In this document: one piece after another, positions 1 to 13,095 of the stretch | How positions within the stretch are numbered: the first letter of the stretch is position 1 | Layout: each line of letters starts with the position of its first letter | Source: Panaeolus papilionaceus | Lineage: Eukaryota > Basidiomycota > Agaricomycetes > Agaricales | Assembly (NCBI GenBank): GCA_015501605.1 | Contig: JADNRZ010000024.1 | Span: 620,001 to 684,000 of the forward strand | Reading direction: 5' to 3' | DNA: 64,000 nucleotides | Made by a program: the position numbers and the translations under genes | Notes under the pieces: model-generated | What the model was told of the DNA's origin: nothing | The model's database searches: none | Seen by the model: only the letters and a program-made list of their open reading frames with translations

Positions 1-195
1 TTCTTAAGTATGTCATCTTTACACGCACACACACGCCTTTAACGACAGTCTCGCGTCGTAAAAATATCAATATTGGAGATATAATCCGGGGTAGCCCATC
101 CAAGTACATTATATGTCATAAGCTGGTAAAGAAACGCGTGGCTAAATTACAAGTGGACAAAAGCAAAAAAAGAGTGGTATTATCAGTTCCTGACA

Positions 196-2367
196 TTACT
201 TCTTCTCCCCAGACTCGACGTCGATCTGCTCTACTGACGACTCTGTGTCGCTGTGATCTTGCGGCTCGTCATCGTCGGGTTCGCGCGCGAGGACGAGGTT
301 CAAAATGGCAGCGACGAGGCCGGCGGAAAGGACTGGAAGACGTCGTCAGCATGATGGACACAAGTCAAAACGAGAACCAAAAAGACTTACAAGGCGTGCT
401 CAACACAATCGTAATCGAATCAAACAATCCCTTGAGGCCCTTATTCGGGTTCTCCACGCTCTCAAACAGATGAGTGAACATATCATTATGCAACAGATTC
501 GCCACGCCAAATGCCAGTGCCGCAGCGAGGATGAACCTCTCCCGTCTCGCGAATGGCGAGTTTGAGAGGACGCGAATGCCAGATGTGACGACGTTGGCGA
601 ATAAGAAAGTAGTAACACCTCCTAGCACAGGGTTAGGGATAGCAAGAAACACGCCAGAGATTTTCCCCAGCACGCCAAAAACGATAAGAAATAAGCAGCA
701 CCACCGCCCTGCTGAGCGGTTCGCGCACCGTGTGATGGCTATAACGCCGTTGTTCTGCGCGAATGTGGATAGGGGTGTTACGGTGAAGAGGGCAGAGACG
801 AAGCCGCTGATACCGTCTCCTAGGATTCCGCCTTGGATGCGTGAGTCGAAGATGTCGCCTACGACTTCTTGACGTGAGACTTCGGCGCTTGCTGTGATGT
901 CGCCGATGGCTTCCATGGCGAGTGATACTGCAATGAAAAACTGCATCAGAGAAATAAAAGGAAGGACGGTGGTGGTAGAACGTACCATAAACAGCAAGCA
1001 TGGGCAAGATAGCAGGAGGGTAGACGCCCAATTTGAAACGATGCACCCAGAGGAAGGTGATAGCGGGCGCGCTTTTGATGGTCGCGTCGCTGATGTAGCC
1101 AGCAGCACCTGCGACGATGCATCCGACAACCAAACCGACAATGATACTAATATTTCGCAGGAACGGCGAGCCGTACATCTCAGTGAGGATGATGGTGGAG
1201 AAGGAGAGAAATCCGAGACCGATGAACTCTGGGGAACCCCATCTAAAAAAGAATAGCTTAAATTAAGGTTGGCGAGTTGGGAGGGTTTGGGTGAAACGTA
1301 CGGGAGAGCACGAGGCGCGAAAATTGTAGGGCATAATTGGAAGATTCCACTGTCGGGACGGTTTTGACAATCATTTGAACCACCTCCCCAGTTTGCAGCT
1401 CCAGATTCACCAATCAAAGACGCGCCAATCATGAGAATAACAGTTCCTAAAATCCACAAAAATAATCATAAGTCGTGATTTCATTTTAGGGTTAGGGAGA
1501 CCGACCAGTGACAATGGGGGGGAAGATCCTTTTGAGCGCTCGAGGTGAACAGAAGGACATGAAGATTTCGAGGAAGGAGCAAATGAGGGAGGTACCTAAT
1601 AAACCACAAAAATCACAGTTAGCCTGAATAATCTCGACATGCACAGAAATACACCCACCAAGCACCATACCATACGCATCGGGACACGCTCCTCTTGACA
1701 GCGTCCCATCAGCAGCGGCAACCATTGGACACGTCCCATCTTTATACATCGCATCAAAAATCGCATTCGCCGTACTCAGAGTTGCGAAACTCGTGCCAAC
1801 AACCGTAATAAGCCCAGTGCCAATATAATACCCCTTGAACAGATGTATCCGCGACATCTGCACGAAGCTCATGATGCCGCACCCAATGAGGGAAGCGGAG
1901 ATCATGTAGGCGGACGTGGCGGTGTCGAGGTTGAGGGCGGATGCCAAGATGATGGGGGGAGTGATGAGGCCTGCGAGCATGGCGAGAGAATGCTGGAGAC
2001 CGCTGGAGATGGCGAGGATGAGAGGGAGATCTTGGTCGAGGGCGTAGAAGGGCGGCAGACGCCGTTTTTGCTTCATGAAGGGGAGAGTTGGTGTGCATAG
2101 CCTGAATAGGTAGGAGTAATCAGCAATAGCCCCTATTTGTATGTGGAATAGGCGGCGTAACGCGACGTGGGGTGGAGTGTACGTTGTGTTGGGAGACACA
2201 TACCAGGCGTAATCATAGTCTCCGAACCAGCCTTGTCGGGTTGTTAATTTGCATTTGGCATATCTGGCTTTCTTCCTGAGGGATTCAAAGGCACCATCTG
2301 AGGATGAGGCAGCAGGGATTTCAGGTGCCTGCGTTGAGAGCGGTTGCTCTTTCGTAATAGATGACAT
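196..2367 (-). CDS. NCS2-family purine (uric acid/xanthine) permease, UapA/UapC-like
   Basis: Polytopic plasma-membrane symporter predicted to import xanthine and uric acid with protons. The protein is spread over several exons. The stop is at 196-198, and a clear terminal intron lies at 333-390 (GTAAGT...TTCCAG on the minus strand). Another intron starts at about 1494, just after the segment ending PPIVTG. The family signature is visible as QNNGVIAITRCANRSAG, matching the Q-N-x-G...T-R substrate-binding motif of UapA-type transporters. It is preceded by IQGGILGDGISGF and by many hydrophobic helices. The N-terminus has the typical short conserved stretch WFGDYDYAW before the first helix. The C-terminus is acidic (DDDEPQDHSDTESS), as usual for these permeases. 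I take the ATG at 2367 because the in-frame codon further upstream is TTG. Specificity between uric acid, xanthine and uracil is inferred from the motif only. Confidence 0.88.
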
Positions 2368-4215
2368 GGCAGGGACGTAGCAGGCCAAGTGTGTTGGCCG
2401 AGGTGCGTTACAAGTAGCACAGATGCAATGGAGTATCTGTGGAGCCTTGGAGAGAGCTCAGAGGGAGTGTTGTAATTGGGGAATGCTCACGCGTCCCAGT
2501 AAGTATGAGAGGACGAGAGAAAGAGAAAAGTGAGGTGGGAGAGAGAAGAGACATGGGTGGTGACTAGAAACTCTATATTTGAATCCATGTTAAGCGAGCA
2601 ATCTAAGCCGACTTTTCCTGAAAAAGGGGCCGGAGATAGCTGTATCTACGTATCAGTTCAAGTTTAATGATTAGCACCTAATTATCTCGCGCTCCCGAAA
2701 TGAGAGCCAAATCACGGTCCCGCTAATTGAGATATGCGCCTCATCTATCTGAAGTAGTAGATGGTTAGGTTTCGCATAGACCGTTCCCCTCAATTTGAAT
2801 GATTTCCTGAGCGCCAGCGGGTGTGGGTGTGTGGTGCTGCTTCTTATCTTCGTAGATAAGACGACAATATAGTCCAATTTTACTGTGCGAAACGAATTGC
2901 CGCACAGGTCGTCATTTCCCCGCGATGGGTATGCAACTCAGATAAGAGAAGCACGTTCAGCTGTCCTCTTCATTTAATTTCAGTTCATTTCAGCAGTAGC
3001 ACAAACAAGAAACTCACCTACGCCGCTACTTGCGCGTGCTTATGATTCCCAAACCGCCACAGTGAAGCACTACAGGGATATCCTTCGTCCAAATTACATT
3101 GCCCAGGACGACTCGAGCACGACGAATTCGAAATGGCATTCCGAATGAATGAGCCATACTGAGTGAAGAACGAGGGTCGTTATCAGCGGCGGGTTTTCAT
3201 CCCAAGCTTATCTCAAGCCTTTCTTTGATTGAACCCTTGAATATCCATCCACCCCATCCATCCACGATATTCATCATAGCGGGCGCGGAAGGAGGTGGGA
3301 ATGGTGGGATGGAGATGTTTGAATGTTTATCTATAACAGTTGAATGCCGCTGATAAGAAATGACTTGTGAATGGACGGCTGCGGACGACGATGAGCTGAC
3401 ATGGAAGTACATGTCAGCCAAGTAATTACTTACCTTGAAAGACGCTAATAGTTTGAAGATATGCAAGCCTTCAGGGAGAAAATCTATCACAAGATTTAGA
3501 TTTTAAATCCCTAACCCAAAAATCCATTTCATTTGCATTGTTGTTGAAATTCGTTGAATGGCGAGCCCGAAGACATCCATTGCTGCTTTCATGGATATTG
3601 TACTTCACCCAGCTAGTCCGACATGTCACATTTTCGGATTCTTAAACGTCGCACGTTTATTCACAGTTTTCTGTTATAAGTACTGAGAAATTCGAGATGA
3701 GCAAACGGGATGCGCGAGATACGAAAAGGTGAAATCAAACCTTCCACTTTCAACTTGTCATCAGCAAGGCTCAAATCAAGTTCAAAAAATCCGACTAAAA
3801 CCCAGATTCCTTATAATACGCGCTGATTTACAGACGGGTGCATTCAGGCGCTTAAACAGACTAGAAGAAAACCGTGGCTTTGGTTGAGAATGAGAAAGCA
3901 AGAGCCCTGATGTCCCTCGCGTCGCATCCACCATGGGTTCTGCGGTCCACGTGAGGTGGGGATCCAACCTACAGTTCGGGGTTGAATTTGCGATGGCGAG
4001 GCAGAGTTGGGCGTTTCTTGAGGTGTTGCATCACTTTTTTCTTTTGCTTTTTATGGTTTTGGGGTATATTATAGGTGGGGCTTGGCTGAGATGGTTACTT
4101 TAGTTTTATCTGAATATATGCAAGCAGCAGAACAACTTGACGCACTGAACTTGTTCATGAAATTACATTTGCTCAATGATAACATACAGAAAAACATACT
4201 AATACACATCCACAT
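2368..4215. other. Intergenic region with no recognisable gene
   Basis: About 1.85 kb between the start of the permease gene and the stop of the CDK8 gene. Short open frames occur on both strands, but none shows a family motif, splice logic or low stop density beyond chance. The right-hand part (about 4000-4215) should contain the 3' untranslated region of the kinase gene, and the left part (2368-2650) the permease promoter, which includes purine-rich GAGAGA runs. Confidence 0.6.
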
Positions 4216-5969
4216 CTACCCCAACCTCGCCTTCTTCCTCGTGCCCCCATTCCCACCTCCCCCTCCGCCACCGCCACTCAAACTCGCAAAACTCGCAGAG
4301 CTACCCGGCTTCGAATGCGTATGGTGGCTCCCAAACGGGGGCCCACCTTGCCCTCCCGCGCCACCAGCATTAATCGGTATCCCATGCCCATGCCCATGCG
4401 CCCCTCCCCCTCCTCCACCCATACCGCCCCCGCCGATCACGCCTCCCCCGCCTAGACCCCCCAGACCGCCTTGGTGTGCGGTGGTTTGGATGGGCACCAT
4501 GGAGGGTGCGTCGTCTTGGGTGATGCGGCGGGTAGGGGGGAGGTGGTATTGGGGGTTGCCCATTGTGGAGTTTTTGGGTGGGTTTCGGAGGGTTTCGAAT
4601 GCGCTGTTATAAATTAAAATAACAGGGGTGTAAATAATGAGATAGCAGAAAAGAGGTAGGGTAGAGATGGAAAGATATGTAATGAGACAGTAAAACATAC
4701 TTTCTCATCGGCTTAGGTTCATCTTGGAACCATGGATGATTGAGTGCTTCTCTGGCTGTTAATCGCTTTTCGGGGTCGTAGAAGAAAAGACGACGTAGGA
4801 GATCGTGCACGGAGATGGCGTGTTGTGCGCGGCTGCGGAACCAGTCAAGCAGTCGATTTGTGAAGCTGGTGATTTAGGGGTTAAAATCAATGTGGAGGGT
4901 TAGATGGAGAATAAAGACGTACTAGTCCAGTCTCTTCATAGCTTGATAATCTTGCATGTCTTTGACGCCTGGCCAGTCGCGTTCTGCAGCACAATATAAT
5001 CATTACGGTCAATGATAGAAGTATAATAAACGTACCATCAGGCGTCCCCAGCACCTCAAATATCTTCAACAGCTGGTCCTTCTGAAATGGCACATTCTTC
5101 TTTGAATCCAACTTTGCCTCTTCTCCCTTAAATATCGGCCTCAAACTCGCCAATTCGGCAATAACACACCCAATGGCCCAACAATCAATCGCCTTGGTGT
5201 AATGTTTCGCACCAAGCAATAACTCGGGTGCGCGGTACCAGATCGTCACGACGACTTTGTCGCCGGCAAATAAGGGGTGCAGGGGTTCATAGATGAGACG
5301 CGCGAGACCTAGATCACCGATTTTGACGATCCCGTCGGATGTGACGAGGATGTTGGCGGGCTTGAGGTCCCGGTGCAGGATGTGCACGGAGTGCAGGTAG
5401 ATTAACCCATTGAGGAGTTGGTAGACTAGGGATTTGAGAACGGGGATTTGGATAGGTACGCGGTGGGTGGAGTTGTGGTGGATGATTTGCTGTATTTATT
5501 GGGATTTAAAATTAGGAGCGTATATAAGTGGAAGGGGAAAGACGGACCAGAAAGTCGTGTTCTGCGTACTCGAAGACCATGTATATGGATTTATCCTCGA
5601 GGATAACTTCTTTGAGAGCGACGATATTTTCGTGGTCTATTTCTCTATTCAACTATACGCCGACATATTCAGAACCAAGGACAAGAACAGAAACACCACA
5701 CGACTCACCGCAATCTCTCGAATTGCACTCTGGCTTATACCAGTATAAGTAACGACGTCGCCCTCTTTATCAGGTTTAAACTTCTTGATGGCATGAATTT
5801 GGCCATCTTCGACGCATTCAGCTTTATACACCCGTCCGTAGGTGCCAGACGAGATGAAGCCCATGATGTTGTACTTTGCGCTGACGGGGAGGTGCTTGCG
5901 GTCCCGTTTTAGGCGGTAGAGCCGCATGGGGTCATGTTGGAGAGCGTTGGAGGACCATTCGTCGAGCAT
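4216..5969 (-). CDS. SSN3: Cyclin-dependent kinase 8 homologue, Mediator kinase-module subunit
   Basis: Serine/threonine kinase of the Mediator CDK8 module, acting in the nucleus with cyclin C. The ATG at 5969 opens MLDEWSS. The glycine loop reads [11 protein letters not shown] and the catalytic lysine is in [12 protein letters not shown]. The cyclin-contact helix is [10 protein letters not shown], close to the SMSACRE of animal CDK8. The catalytic loop is [11 protein letters not shown], and the DFG-equivalent is DLGLAR (CDK8/19 carry DMG). The activation segment [21 protein letters not shown] lacks the activating threonine of cell-cycle CDKs, as expected for CDK8. After the C-lobe ([18 protein letters not shown]) comes a tail of long glycine runs ending RKKARLG. 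Several introns of about 50-60 nt split the gene. It is divergent from the HDAC gene, with 487 bp between the start codons. Confidence 0.92.
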
Positions 5970-6456
5970 CGAGTGTGGGGAATGTTAGTGCATTAACGAT
6001 GGGGCGTTTGAGTGGATTGTGTGGTAAACCTGGGGTGGAGGTTGTGGTGAAGGAGAGGTGGCCTGCTAGTCGTGAGAATCTGAGCTTACGACGTTTTGAA
6101 GCCAGGCTTGAAGATAACAGATGTGTGCGATGGATTACTGGTAATTCATCGTTTTATAAGACCAATAGGATAAAAAATCTGCCTTTATACCACCAAAGAA
6201 AAGAGGATAAGTGCTCATAGAAACAGACATCTAGTTGCTGCACCCAGCTAAAAACGGAAATTAAACCCCTATTCCAAATTAGCATCCAGCTGATCGAACT
6301 ACACGTGACTGACCTTTCCACCAGCCACCGTCAGGGTCAACCTTACAGACAGACAAAGACCACAGTCCTCTACTTCATTCCCCCCTCATCGTCACAGACA
6401 ACGACGAGCAGCCTTATCACAGCAGAGCATAGAATAGCATCATAACCCGCAGAAAG
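5970..6456. promoter_or_regulatory. Divergent promoter region between CDK8 and HDAC genes
   Basis: The 487 bp between the two start codons must hold the 5' untranslated regions and promoters of both genes. No strong TATA box or named operator could be identified by eye. Two transcription regulators, the Mediator kinase and a Rpd3-type deacetylase, share this region. Co-regulation is possible but not shown by the sequence. Confidence 0.5.
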
Positions 6457-8931
6457 ATGTCTAAACGGAAAGTGGCTTATTACTACGACAGTGAGCAGAC
6501 CTGTTATTTCTGCCCCATTCAATGAAGATACGGTTCTGACAGAATGCATTGATTCTGGTTTTATAGCTGAGGTGGGAGCATACACATATGGTCTAGGACA
6601 CCCTATGAAACCCCACCGTATACGCGTTACACATGATTTAGTTTCTGCGTACGGGATGTTGGATAAGATGCACGTTTTGGTGAGCTGTGTCTTGGGGTTC
6701 TGTTGTGGGCTCTGCTGATTTTATCGCAAACTCTTTGAATTCCTCAAAACTCCCTTATCACCTGGACGATATCCATGATATATTGTGATATGTGTAGCGG
6801 CCAAGACGAGCTACACCTGAGAAAATGAGCGCGTTTCATACAGATGAATACGTTCACTTTTTGACGCAGGTTACACCAGAGACGGCAGAGAAGATGACTT
6901 ATCAAGGGACCAGATGTGAGTACCGTTATACCAATGTACTTTCTTTGTTTCATCCACCATGTGTCATGAAAATTAAGATATCGTTACTACTTCCTCCCTT
7001 CCCATTTCAAATCCATTTCCGATGTAGCACCCACCATCTTCATACCTAACCTTTTCCATCCTAATCACCCATACTAACACGCCTTACAGTCCTTGTCGGA
7101 GAAGATAACCCCGCATTCGAAGGCGTTTTCGAGTTTTGCTCAATATCAGCAGGTGGCTCAATAGGTTCGTCTCATTACACCCCACACCCCCAGCCTCCCA
7201 CTCACCCAACCCACAGGTGCAGCCCAACGTCTCACATGCGGTGCCGCCGACATCGCCATAAACTGGGCTGGAGGGCTCCACCATGCCAAAAAGCGCGAAG
7301 CCTCAGGGTTCTGCTACATCAACGATATCGTGCTCGGCATCCTCGAGCTCCTGCGCACCTACCCACGCGTGCTGTACATCGACATCGACTGCCATCATGG
7401 CGACGGCGTCGAAGAGGCGTTTTATACCACGGATAGGGTGATGACGTGCAGTTTCCATAAGTTTGGAGAGTATTTCCCTGGAACGGGAACGCAGGAAGAT
7501 AGAGGGAGGGGGAAAGGCAAGGGGTACGCTGTTAATGTGCCTTTGAAGGATGGGATTACGGACGAGTCGTTTAAGAGTGTTTTTGAACCTGTGAGTTTCA
7601 AAGCCCTGTCTCCCTCTTTTCAAAGAATGCTAAAAGAGTAATTCTTTTCATAGATTATGGCTAAGATCCTGGAAGTCTTCCGTCCATCCGCAGTCGTCCT
7701 ACAATGCGGAGCAGACTCGCTCGCAGGCGACAAATTGGGGTGTTTCAACCTAACCATGCACGGCCACGCAAGCTGTGTGCAGTTCCTCCGGAAATACAAC
7801 ATTCCACTCATTCTCCTTGGGGGTGGTGGATACACGGTGAAAAATGTCGCGAGGACGTGGACGTATGAGACTGCATGCGCTTTGGGGATTGAGAATGACA
7901 TTGACCCAAATTTGCCGTGGAATGAGTATTTTGAGTGGTTTGGCCCGCGGTATAGGTTGGAGGTTGCAGAGAATAATATGGAGGATTTAAACGTGAAGGA
8001 AGGGTCTTTGGATATTGTGAGGTGTGTTTTGATTAATCGGGTTTGTGATTCTGGAGGTGTTGCTAATCCTTTTCTTGCTCAATTTTAGAACGACTGCACT
8101 TGAGCATTTACAAGAATTAGCACATGCGCCTTCGGTACAGATGACGGATGTGCCTAGGGAGAGTGTAGGAAAACATCTTGGATTTGGACAAGATGATGGT
8201 CGGAGTAGAGATGAGTTGGACGAACAATTAGCCCGTGAGTCAACATCTGTGTTCATCTTATCTTATAAAAAGTATCTAACCCTGCTATACCAGAACACAC
8301 AAGATACCTGTACAACCTCCAAGAAGCCGAAACATCCGACGACGACTCGGAAAACGAAAACCCCGACTCTTCATCGTCTGCAGATGAATCCAGCTCATCC
8401 AATTGGCGCAACGCAGCCCCCAACTCGAAATTCAAACGCTCCAGCTCAGCATCAAGGAGTAACAACGGCACGCTGAATAACGGGTACCAGTACCCCGTCC
8501 TTCCAACCCTCAACTCCTCTTCCGGATTCGTCAACTCTTCATCTCAAGGCAGTCAGAGTAAACGACGCATGAGCCTTATTACGGGGAAATACTACGATAT
8601 ACCTGCGACGGAGCCGGGGTATGAGCATTTTGATTTGTGCGGTGGGGCACCTGGTTCTACTTCTGGTGTGAATGGCAAGAGTGGTGCGAGGAGGAGATTC
8701 TTTCAGAGTGCATATGGGTATGGAGGTGACGATGATGCGAGCACGGTGGATGGGATTGTGGGGATGCGGATGCGGGGGTATAGGAGGGCGGGGGATGGGT
8801 TGGTGTATGTGAATGGCGGGGGTGGGCCTGGGGTGAATGGGAGTGTGGATGTTGAGGGAGATGGGGATGAGGAAGAGGAGGAAGAAGGGGAGGAGGGAGA
8901 GGAGGAGGAGGAGATGGTTGTTGATTCGTAG
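6457..8931 (+). CDS. Class I histone deacetylase, Rpd3 type (intact copy)
   Basis: Zinc-dependent lysine deacetylase acting on histones in the nucleus. Eight exons can be drawn: 6457-6490, 6567-6679, 6798-6915, 7090-7164, 7217-7590, 7654-8021, 8089-8234 and 8294-8931, giving 621 residues. Class I motifs appear in order: [10 protein letters not shown] near the N-terminus, the charge-relay histidines in [16 protein letters not shown], the metal ligands in [14 protein letters not shown] and in DSLAGDKLG, and the catalytic tyrosine in [13 protein letters not shown]. The catalytic domain ends around [16 protein letters not shown]. It is followed by a low-complexity serine, asparagine and glycine-rich tail that finishes in a run of glutamates. 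This tail is unusually long for Rpd3. The gene is the only complete copy in the window; three decayed partial copies lie downstream. Confidence 0.93.
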
Positions 8932-9613
8932 GGCTGTTGAAAAGACTTATCTCTCGTCCTTTCGCTTTCTTTCCATGATTACTCTTTCTTTTCTGTATCC
9001 TGTGTTCTGATGCTATCTCGTTTGTCCGTATCCCTCAAACTGTAATACCTCAATACTTGTTATTTAATTTGTTTATTTACAACGCTACGGTTTAGCTGGC
9101 CTGCTAGATGCACAACCTAGATGTGCTCACCAACTATGCTGCTTACTTTTCCACGGTACCATACAACAGAACCAAGCGTCCTCTTGGACTGCTATCATAC
9201 TTGCACATACCTACTTAGACGCAGCCACTTGGATATCTGGACTATCTATTGGAACCCAGCACCTTGAAGGATTTCATCATGATGAAAATTACACAACCAC
9301 GATTTGAATTATCAGACACAACTCTGAACTACAGGAAAACTTCTGTTCACTCTTAGGTTGTACGGGTGCTCAAAACATTTTTTCCAAGGTAGGTTGGGCA
9401 CAGGAAGACGACTAACTGAGTCGTCATCAAGTACGAAATGTCGATATGTGAATACAAGTTCCAGCTGCGTCAAATTGAGTCAATGTGCTAAAATAGGAAT
9501 GTAGTGCACTGTTTCAAGGTGTGCATGGTGTGCATGCTTTTCACACCCTCGACGCATAATCGGTGAACAGGTGTTGCAAGCTGAGCGCTTTGCCTCTTAC
9601 CTTCTTCCACCCA
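8932..9613. other. HDAC 3' flank and NACHT A upstream region
   Basis: No gene is visible. The left part is the HDAC 3' untranslated region. From about 9395 (CTGAGTCG onwards) the sequence is homologous to the 200-250 bp just upstream of the other three NACHT genes, so the NACHT promoter is part of the duplicated unit. Units 2-4 have a piece of the Air gene in place of the left part of this spacer. Confidence 0.6.
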
Positions 9614-12600
9614 ATGCCGCCCAATCGGACTCAACCTCTCCTCCGGGGCGCAAGTCCTTCGCCACTGAGTCGTCCAGCAACGCCCAAAGGTGAGGAAAGC
9701 ATGAGTTGAATTACCCCAACTTAGATTTGATGCCATCGTTCTGCTTCAGACTCTCGCTCGTCTGCCAGCCAACCTTACCTTCTGCCACCTAGAGTCGGAG
9801 CATCGCGTGATATGCTTTCTCCAGACTACTTGTACATGTACTCGACGCAGACTGCTCAGGCTTCCTCTGAACCCGGTCACCCAGAGTGGGATATAGAAGT
9901 CCCAACATTGTCGAATCTGATTCATGACGACAGATATCCATCTTTACAACAAGGCAGCCATGTTGGGGAAGCCAATTACGTATCAGGTGAGCTGCCTGCG
10001 TGACATTGCTGTTTTGCGTGCTTACATGGAGCTTGTAACGTTGTAGTAGCCCCAGATTTACAACCAGCGATCTTTGGTCCCAACAGCAAAATCATGCTTA
10101 CTGGGAATCCCACATTTCAGCAACATCTTCACCAAGCGCCCAATATGAGAAGTGGTGAGAGACCTTCTGTATGATCGCAGTGAGGGTCACATCTGACACA
10201 CATCTGCAGCGAGACAGATTCTGTACGAGCACTCGGCACCCGGAGCAGCCTACAACTCCAAGGATCGATTCGACCCTCCCAAATGCCACCCAAACACCAG
10301 GACCGGACTTCGGAACACGACGCGGAACTGGGCCAAGAATGGTCGTTCTCGAATTCTGTGGTTGTACGGCTCTGCAGGCGCAGGGAAGTCAGCCGTTGCA
10401 CAGACTTTCGCCGAGGAGCTTCGAGCGGCAACGAACCTCGCCGCCTCGTTTTTCTTCTCGAGGACAGCACATCTCAATAGTCATCGCGGCCATGAGGGTC
10501 GTTTTGTCGCTACCATCGCTTACCAGCTCACCGAAGTTGTACCCGGCTTACAGCGCTACGTAGAGCATGTCATTGCCACCAGACGCTCCGTCCTCGATGT
10601 TACCCTCACAGAACAAGTCATGGCACTTATCATTGAACCCTTGAAGGCGCTACAACGGGACATGGCTAGTCATGGGGTTACTCCCTGCATGTTACCCAAG
10701 GTTATTGTTATCGATGGCTTGGACGAGTGCAAGGAAAAAAGCGGACAAACCCAAGTACTGGAGGCCCTGGCTACGCTCGTTAGTCACCAGGAAGTCTTCC
10801 CATGCTCAGTGTTTCTAGCGAGTCGACCAGAGCCGGCCATTCAATCATGGATAACCAACAAACAGTCGGAGGATCCGCAGCTTCTACGCAGCATTTCGCT
10901 CCCGGATCACTGTGATAGCGACCACGACATCAGAGTGTTCATGAACGACGAGACTGCGAAAATCAAGCGATCGCATCCACTCAAATACCTGATTCCAGCC
11001 GATTGGCCATCACCTAGGCCCGTCAAGCAGATTATCGACCGCGCTTCTGGGCAATTTGTCTACGCCTCGACTATTATCAAATATATCAAGGATCTACAGG
11101 GTCATCCCTGCGAGCGACTGGAAGCGATTTTGAAGTACGCCATTCCCAGTGATGATCGACCGTATGCAGATCTGGATGCACTGTATCTTCACATTCTCCG
11201 CCAAACCAAGTATCCAAAGCTTGTCCACCAGATTTTAGCCTTCCGAATCACCACAGCCTCGTTTTGGGGTGAAATGCCTGATATGGATTCCAGAAACTAC
11301 CTCCGGATCCTTCTCTCCTTACCCTATTCCGTCCACACACTTCTTGTTGATCTGCAATCCATAATGAATGTTGACAAAGATGGGATGCAATTTAGGAGTG
11401 AAGAAGACGATGACGAGGCATATCCGGCTGTATTTCATCACGCGTCGCTTCTCGAGTTTCTGTTAGACCCACATCGATCGGAGGAATTTTATGTTGATAC
11501 CCCGAGCATGGACAAGACACTTTATGAAACATCATTACGTCATCTGAGCGGTGAGTGTGCTTTGTTTTTTCAAAAGAGGTTTCTGAGCATAGTTTATATA
11601 GCACCAGTAGAACCGGATCTTCCTGTGGCAGATGACCAATATATCATCTATTGTTTCGTGATCCTACTCCAAACTCGAATATCTCGATGCCCTTCATTCA
11701 GGGACCAAGTGATCATACAACTTACCCAGTGGGACACCTCGCACAGGCTGATGCTTTATATGACCCTTTGTCAGCTATGCGGGAACCGATTTGAGGATCC
11801 AGCTGACATGGTCGACATGATCGACCGGGATTTATGGTCTGTTTTTGCACCAGCAGTCGCAACAATGCCAGTCCGAATTCGCCAGGAATTTGAAAGTGCG
11901 CGGCTTCCGCTGGGACTACTTGTTATGTATCAGGCAAGAATATTCGCAACCATGACTGCACCTGACTGCGACTTTCATCCTAACCATCCTGTTAAATTGC
12001 TCGATTGGCATGTCAAAGCATGCATCCAGCGTGACACAGGAGTCAACATACGCGACTTCTTTTCCTCGAAGAAACACCAGTTCTTGCTGAAGAATTATAG
12101 TAACTACAAATGGCACAAATTCTTGGGTGTCCTTGACGAATATCTGCCAGCTCCAGAGAAGGAAGCACTGGAGATCAAATCATTGAGACGGAATGCAGAG
12201 GCTGACTGGCACCCTACCCTGGCAACTGCTGCGACCGTATTCAGTATCAGGCATATTAACTCAATGTTCGTGTTTTAATCACTTCCAGTGTCATCATTTA
12301 TCACTGACACAGCAGCCCCAATGGGGTGTCACCTGTGTAGGTTTGATGCATTGGAAGATTCAAGTTCTTCCCAGTTCATCGTCGAAAATCAAGACCTTAT
12401 CAACCACCTAAAGCAGACAGGAGGCGAGAATTGGCGTGTACTTATACTGTGTCACTTCTTAGAACGCATCGGCAGACTTATGTGGTATGACTGCCTCCTT
12501 TCAGCTGAGGTAGTCGCAGCTTTGGAAGAAACATCCCAAAAGATTTTTCCACCCCATGTTGTTTCTGCAATAGAGGACGCAACCTTGCCCTTCGACTTTG

Positions 12601-13095
12601 AATTTGATTCTCACAAAGAATTGTGGCGCTCGCTTTCGAGTGAATACAGTCCCTGTACACTGCCTCGCTGGTATTTCCTTCCACCCCACTTCGACTACAA
12701 CTGTTCCGAAGGTGAGAGATACAATCTTGGTCACCTTCACGACTATATACGCGTGCGTGTTCTGCTACTGCCAAGGTGGTTTCATTATTGAGTTGCTGAC
12801 TATATGTAAACAGCTGTACCACATATGCAATGGTTCTGAACCACATCAGGTTGATTGGTCTGAAAGCAGTTGGACTTACAACGCTGACACAGAGCACGAC
12901 GGCGATTGGGACGGCGAGTGTGACCTTAGCGCATGTATGGTAGCAGATCGAACAATAGACCCCAGTACGGGCCTTCTTATCGACTGGGACAGCTGGACAA
13001 TGTGGAAGAGGTGGTATGTTTTCGTACACGATTATGGGGAGGCGGAGAAAAAGTATGCACTTCGCCAAGGTGAAAATGTGGACACCCCAATCTAG
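9614..13095 (+). CDS. NACHT-domain NLR-like STAND ATPase, copy A
   Basis: Putative signal-transducing P-loop NTPase of the fungal NLR type (self/non-self recognition or immunity is inferred from the family). Exons 9614-9689, 9750-9986, 10047-10154, 10210-11550, 11602-12243, 12313-12752 and 12814-13095 give 1041 residues. The first 140 residues are serine/proline-rich and probably disordered. The segment ILYEHSAPGAAYNS precedes the NACHT domain. Walker A is GSAGAGKSA (about residues 193-201), Walker B is VIVIDGLDE (about 306-314), and VFLASRPE follows as a sensor-like strand. The C-terminal half shows no ankyrin, WD40 or TPR repeats that I can recognise. Two segments that are introns in copies B-D read through in frame here: one inside exon 2 whose donor is lost, and the 51 nt intron 11551-11601. 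The latter still has GTGAGT, so 17 extra residues are possible. Confidence 0.85.

Noticed and set aside
2400..4100. Short minus-strand frames (2671-2877, 3197-3490, 3782-3967).
   Set aside because: Under 100 codons, with no motif, no splicing partner and no duplicate elsewhere in the window.
12478..13068. Long minus-strand frame opposite the NACHT A 3' exons (similar ones in B, C and D).
   Set aside because: Shadow of the NACHT exons. It crosses NACHT introns without regard to splice sites and has no recognisable domain.
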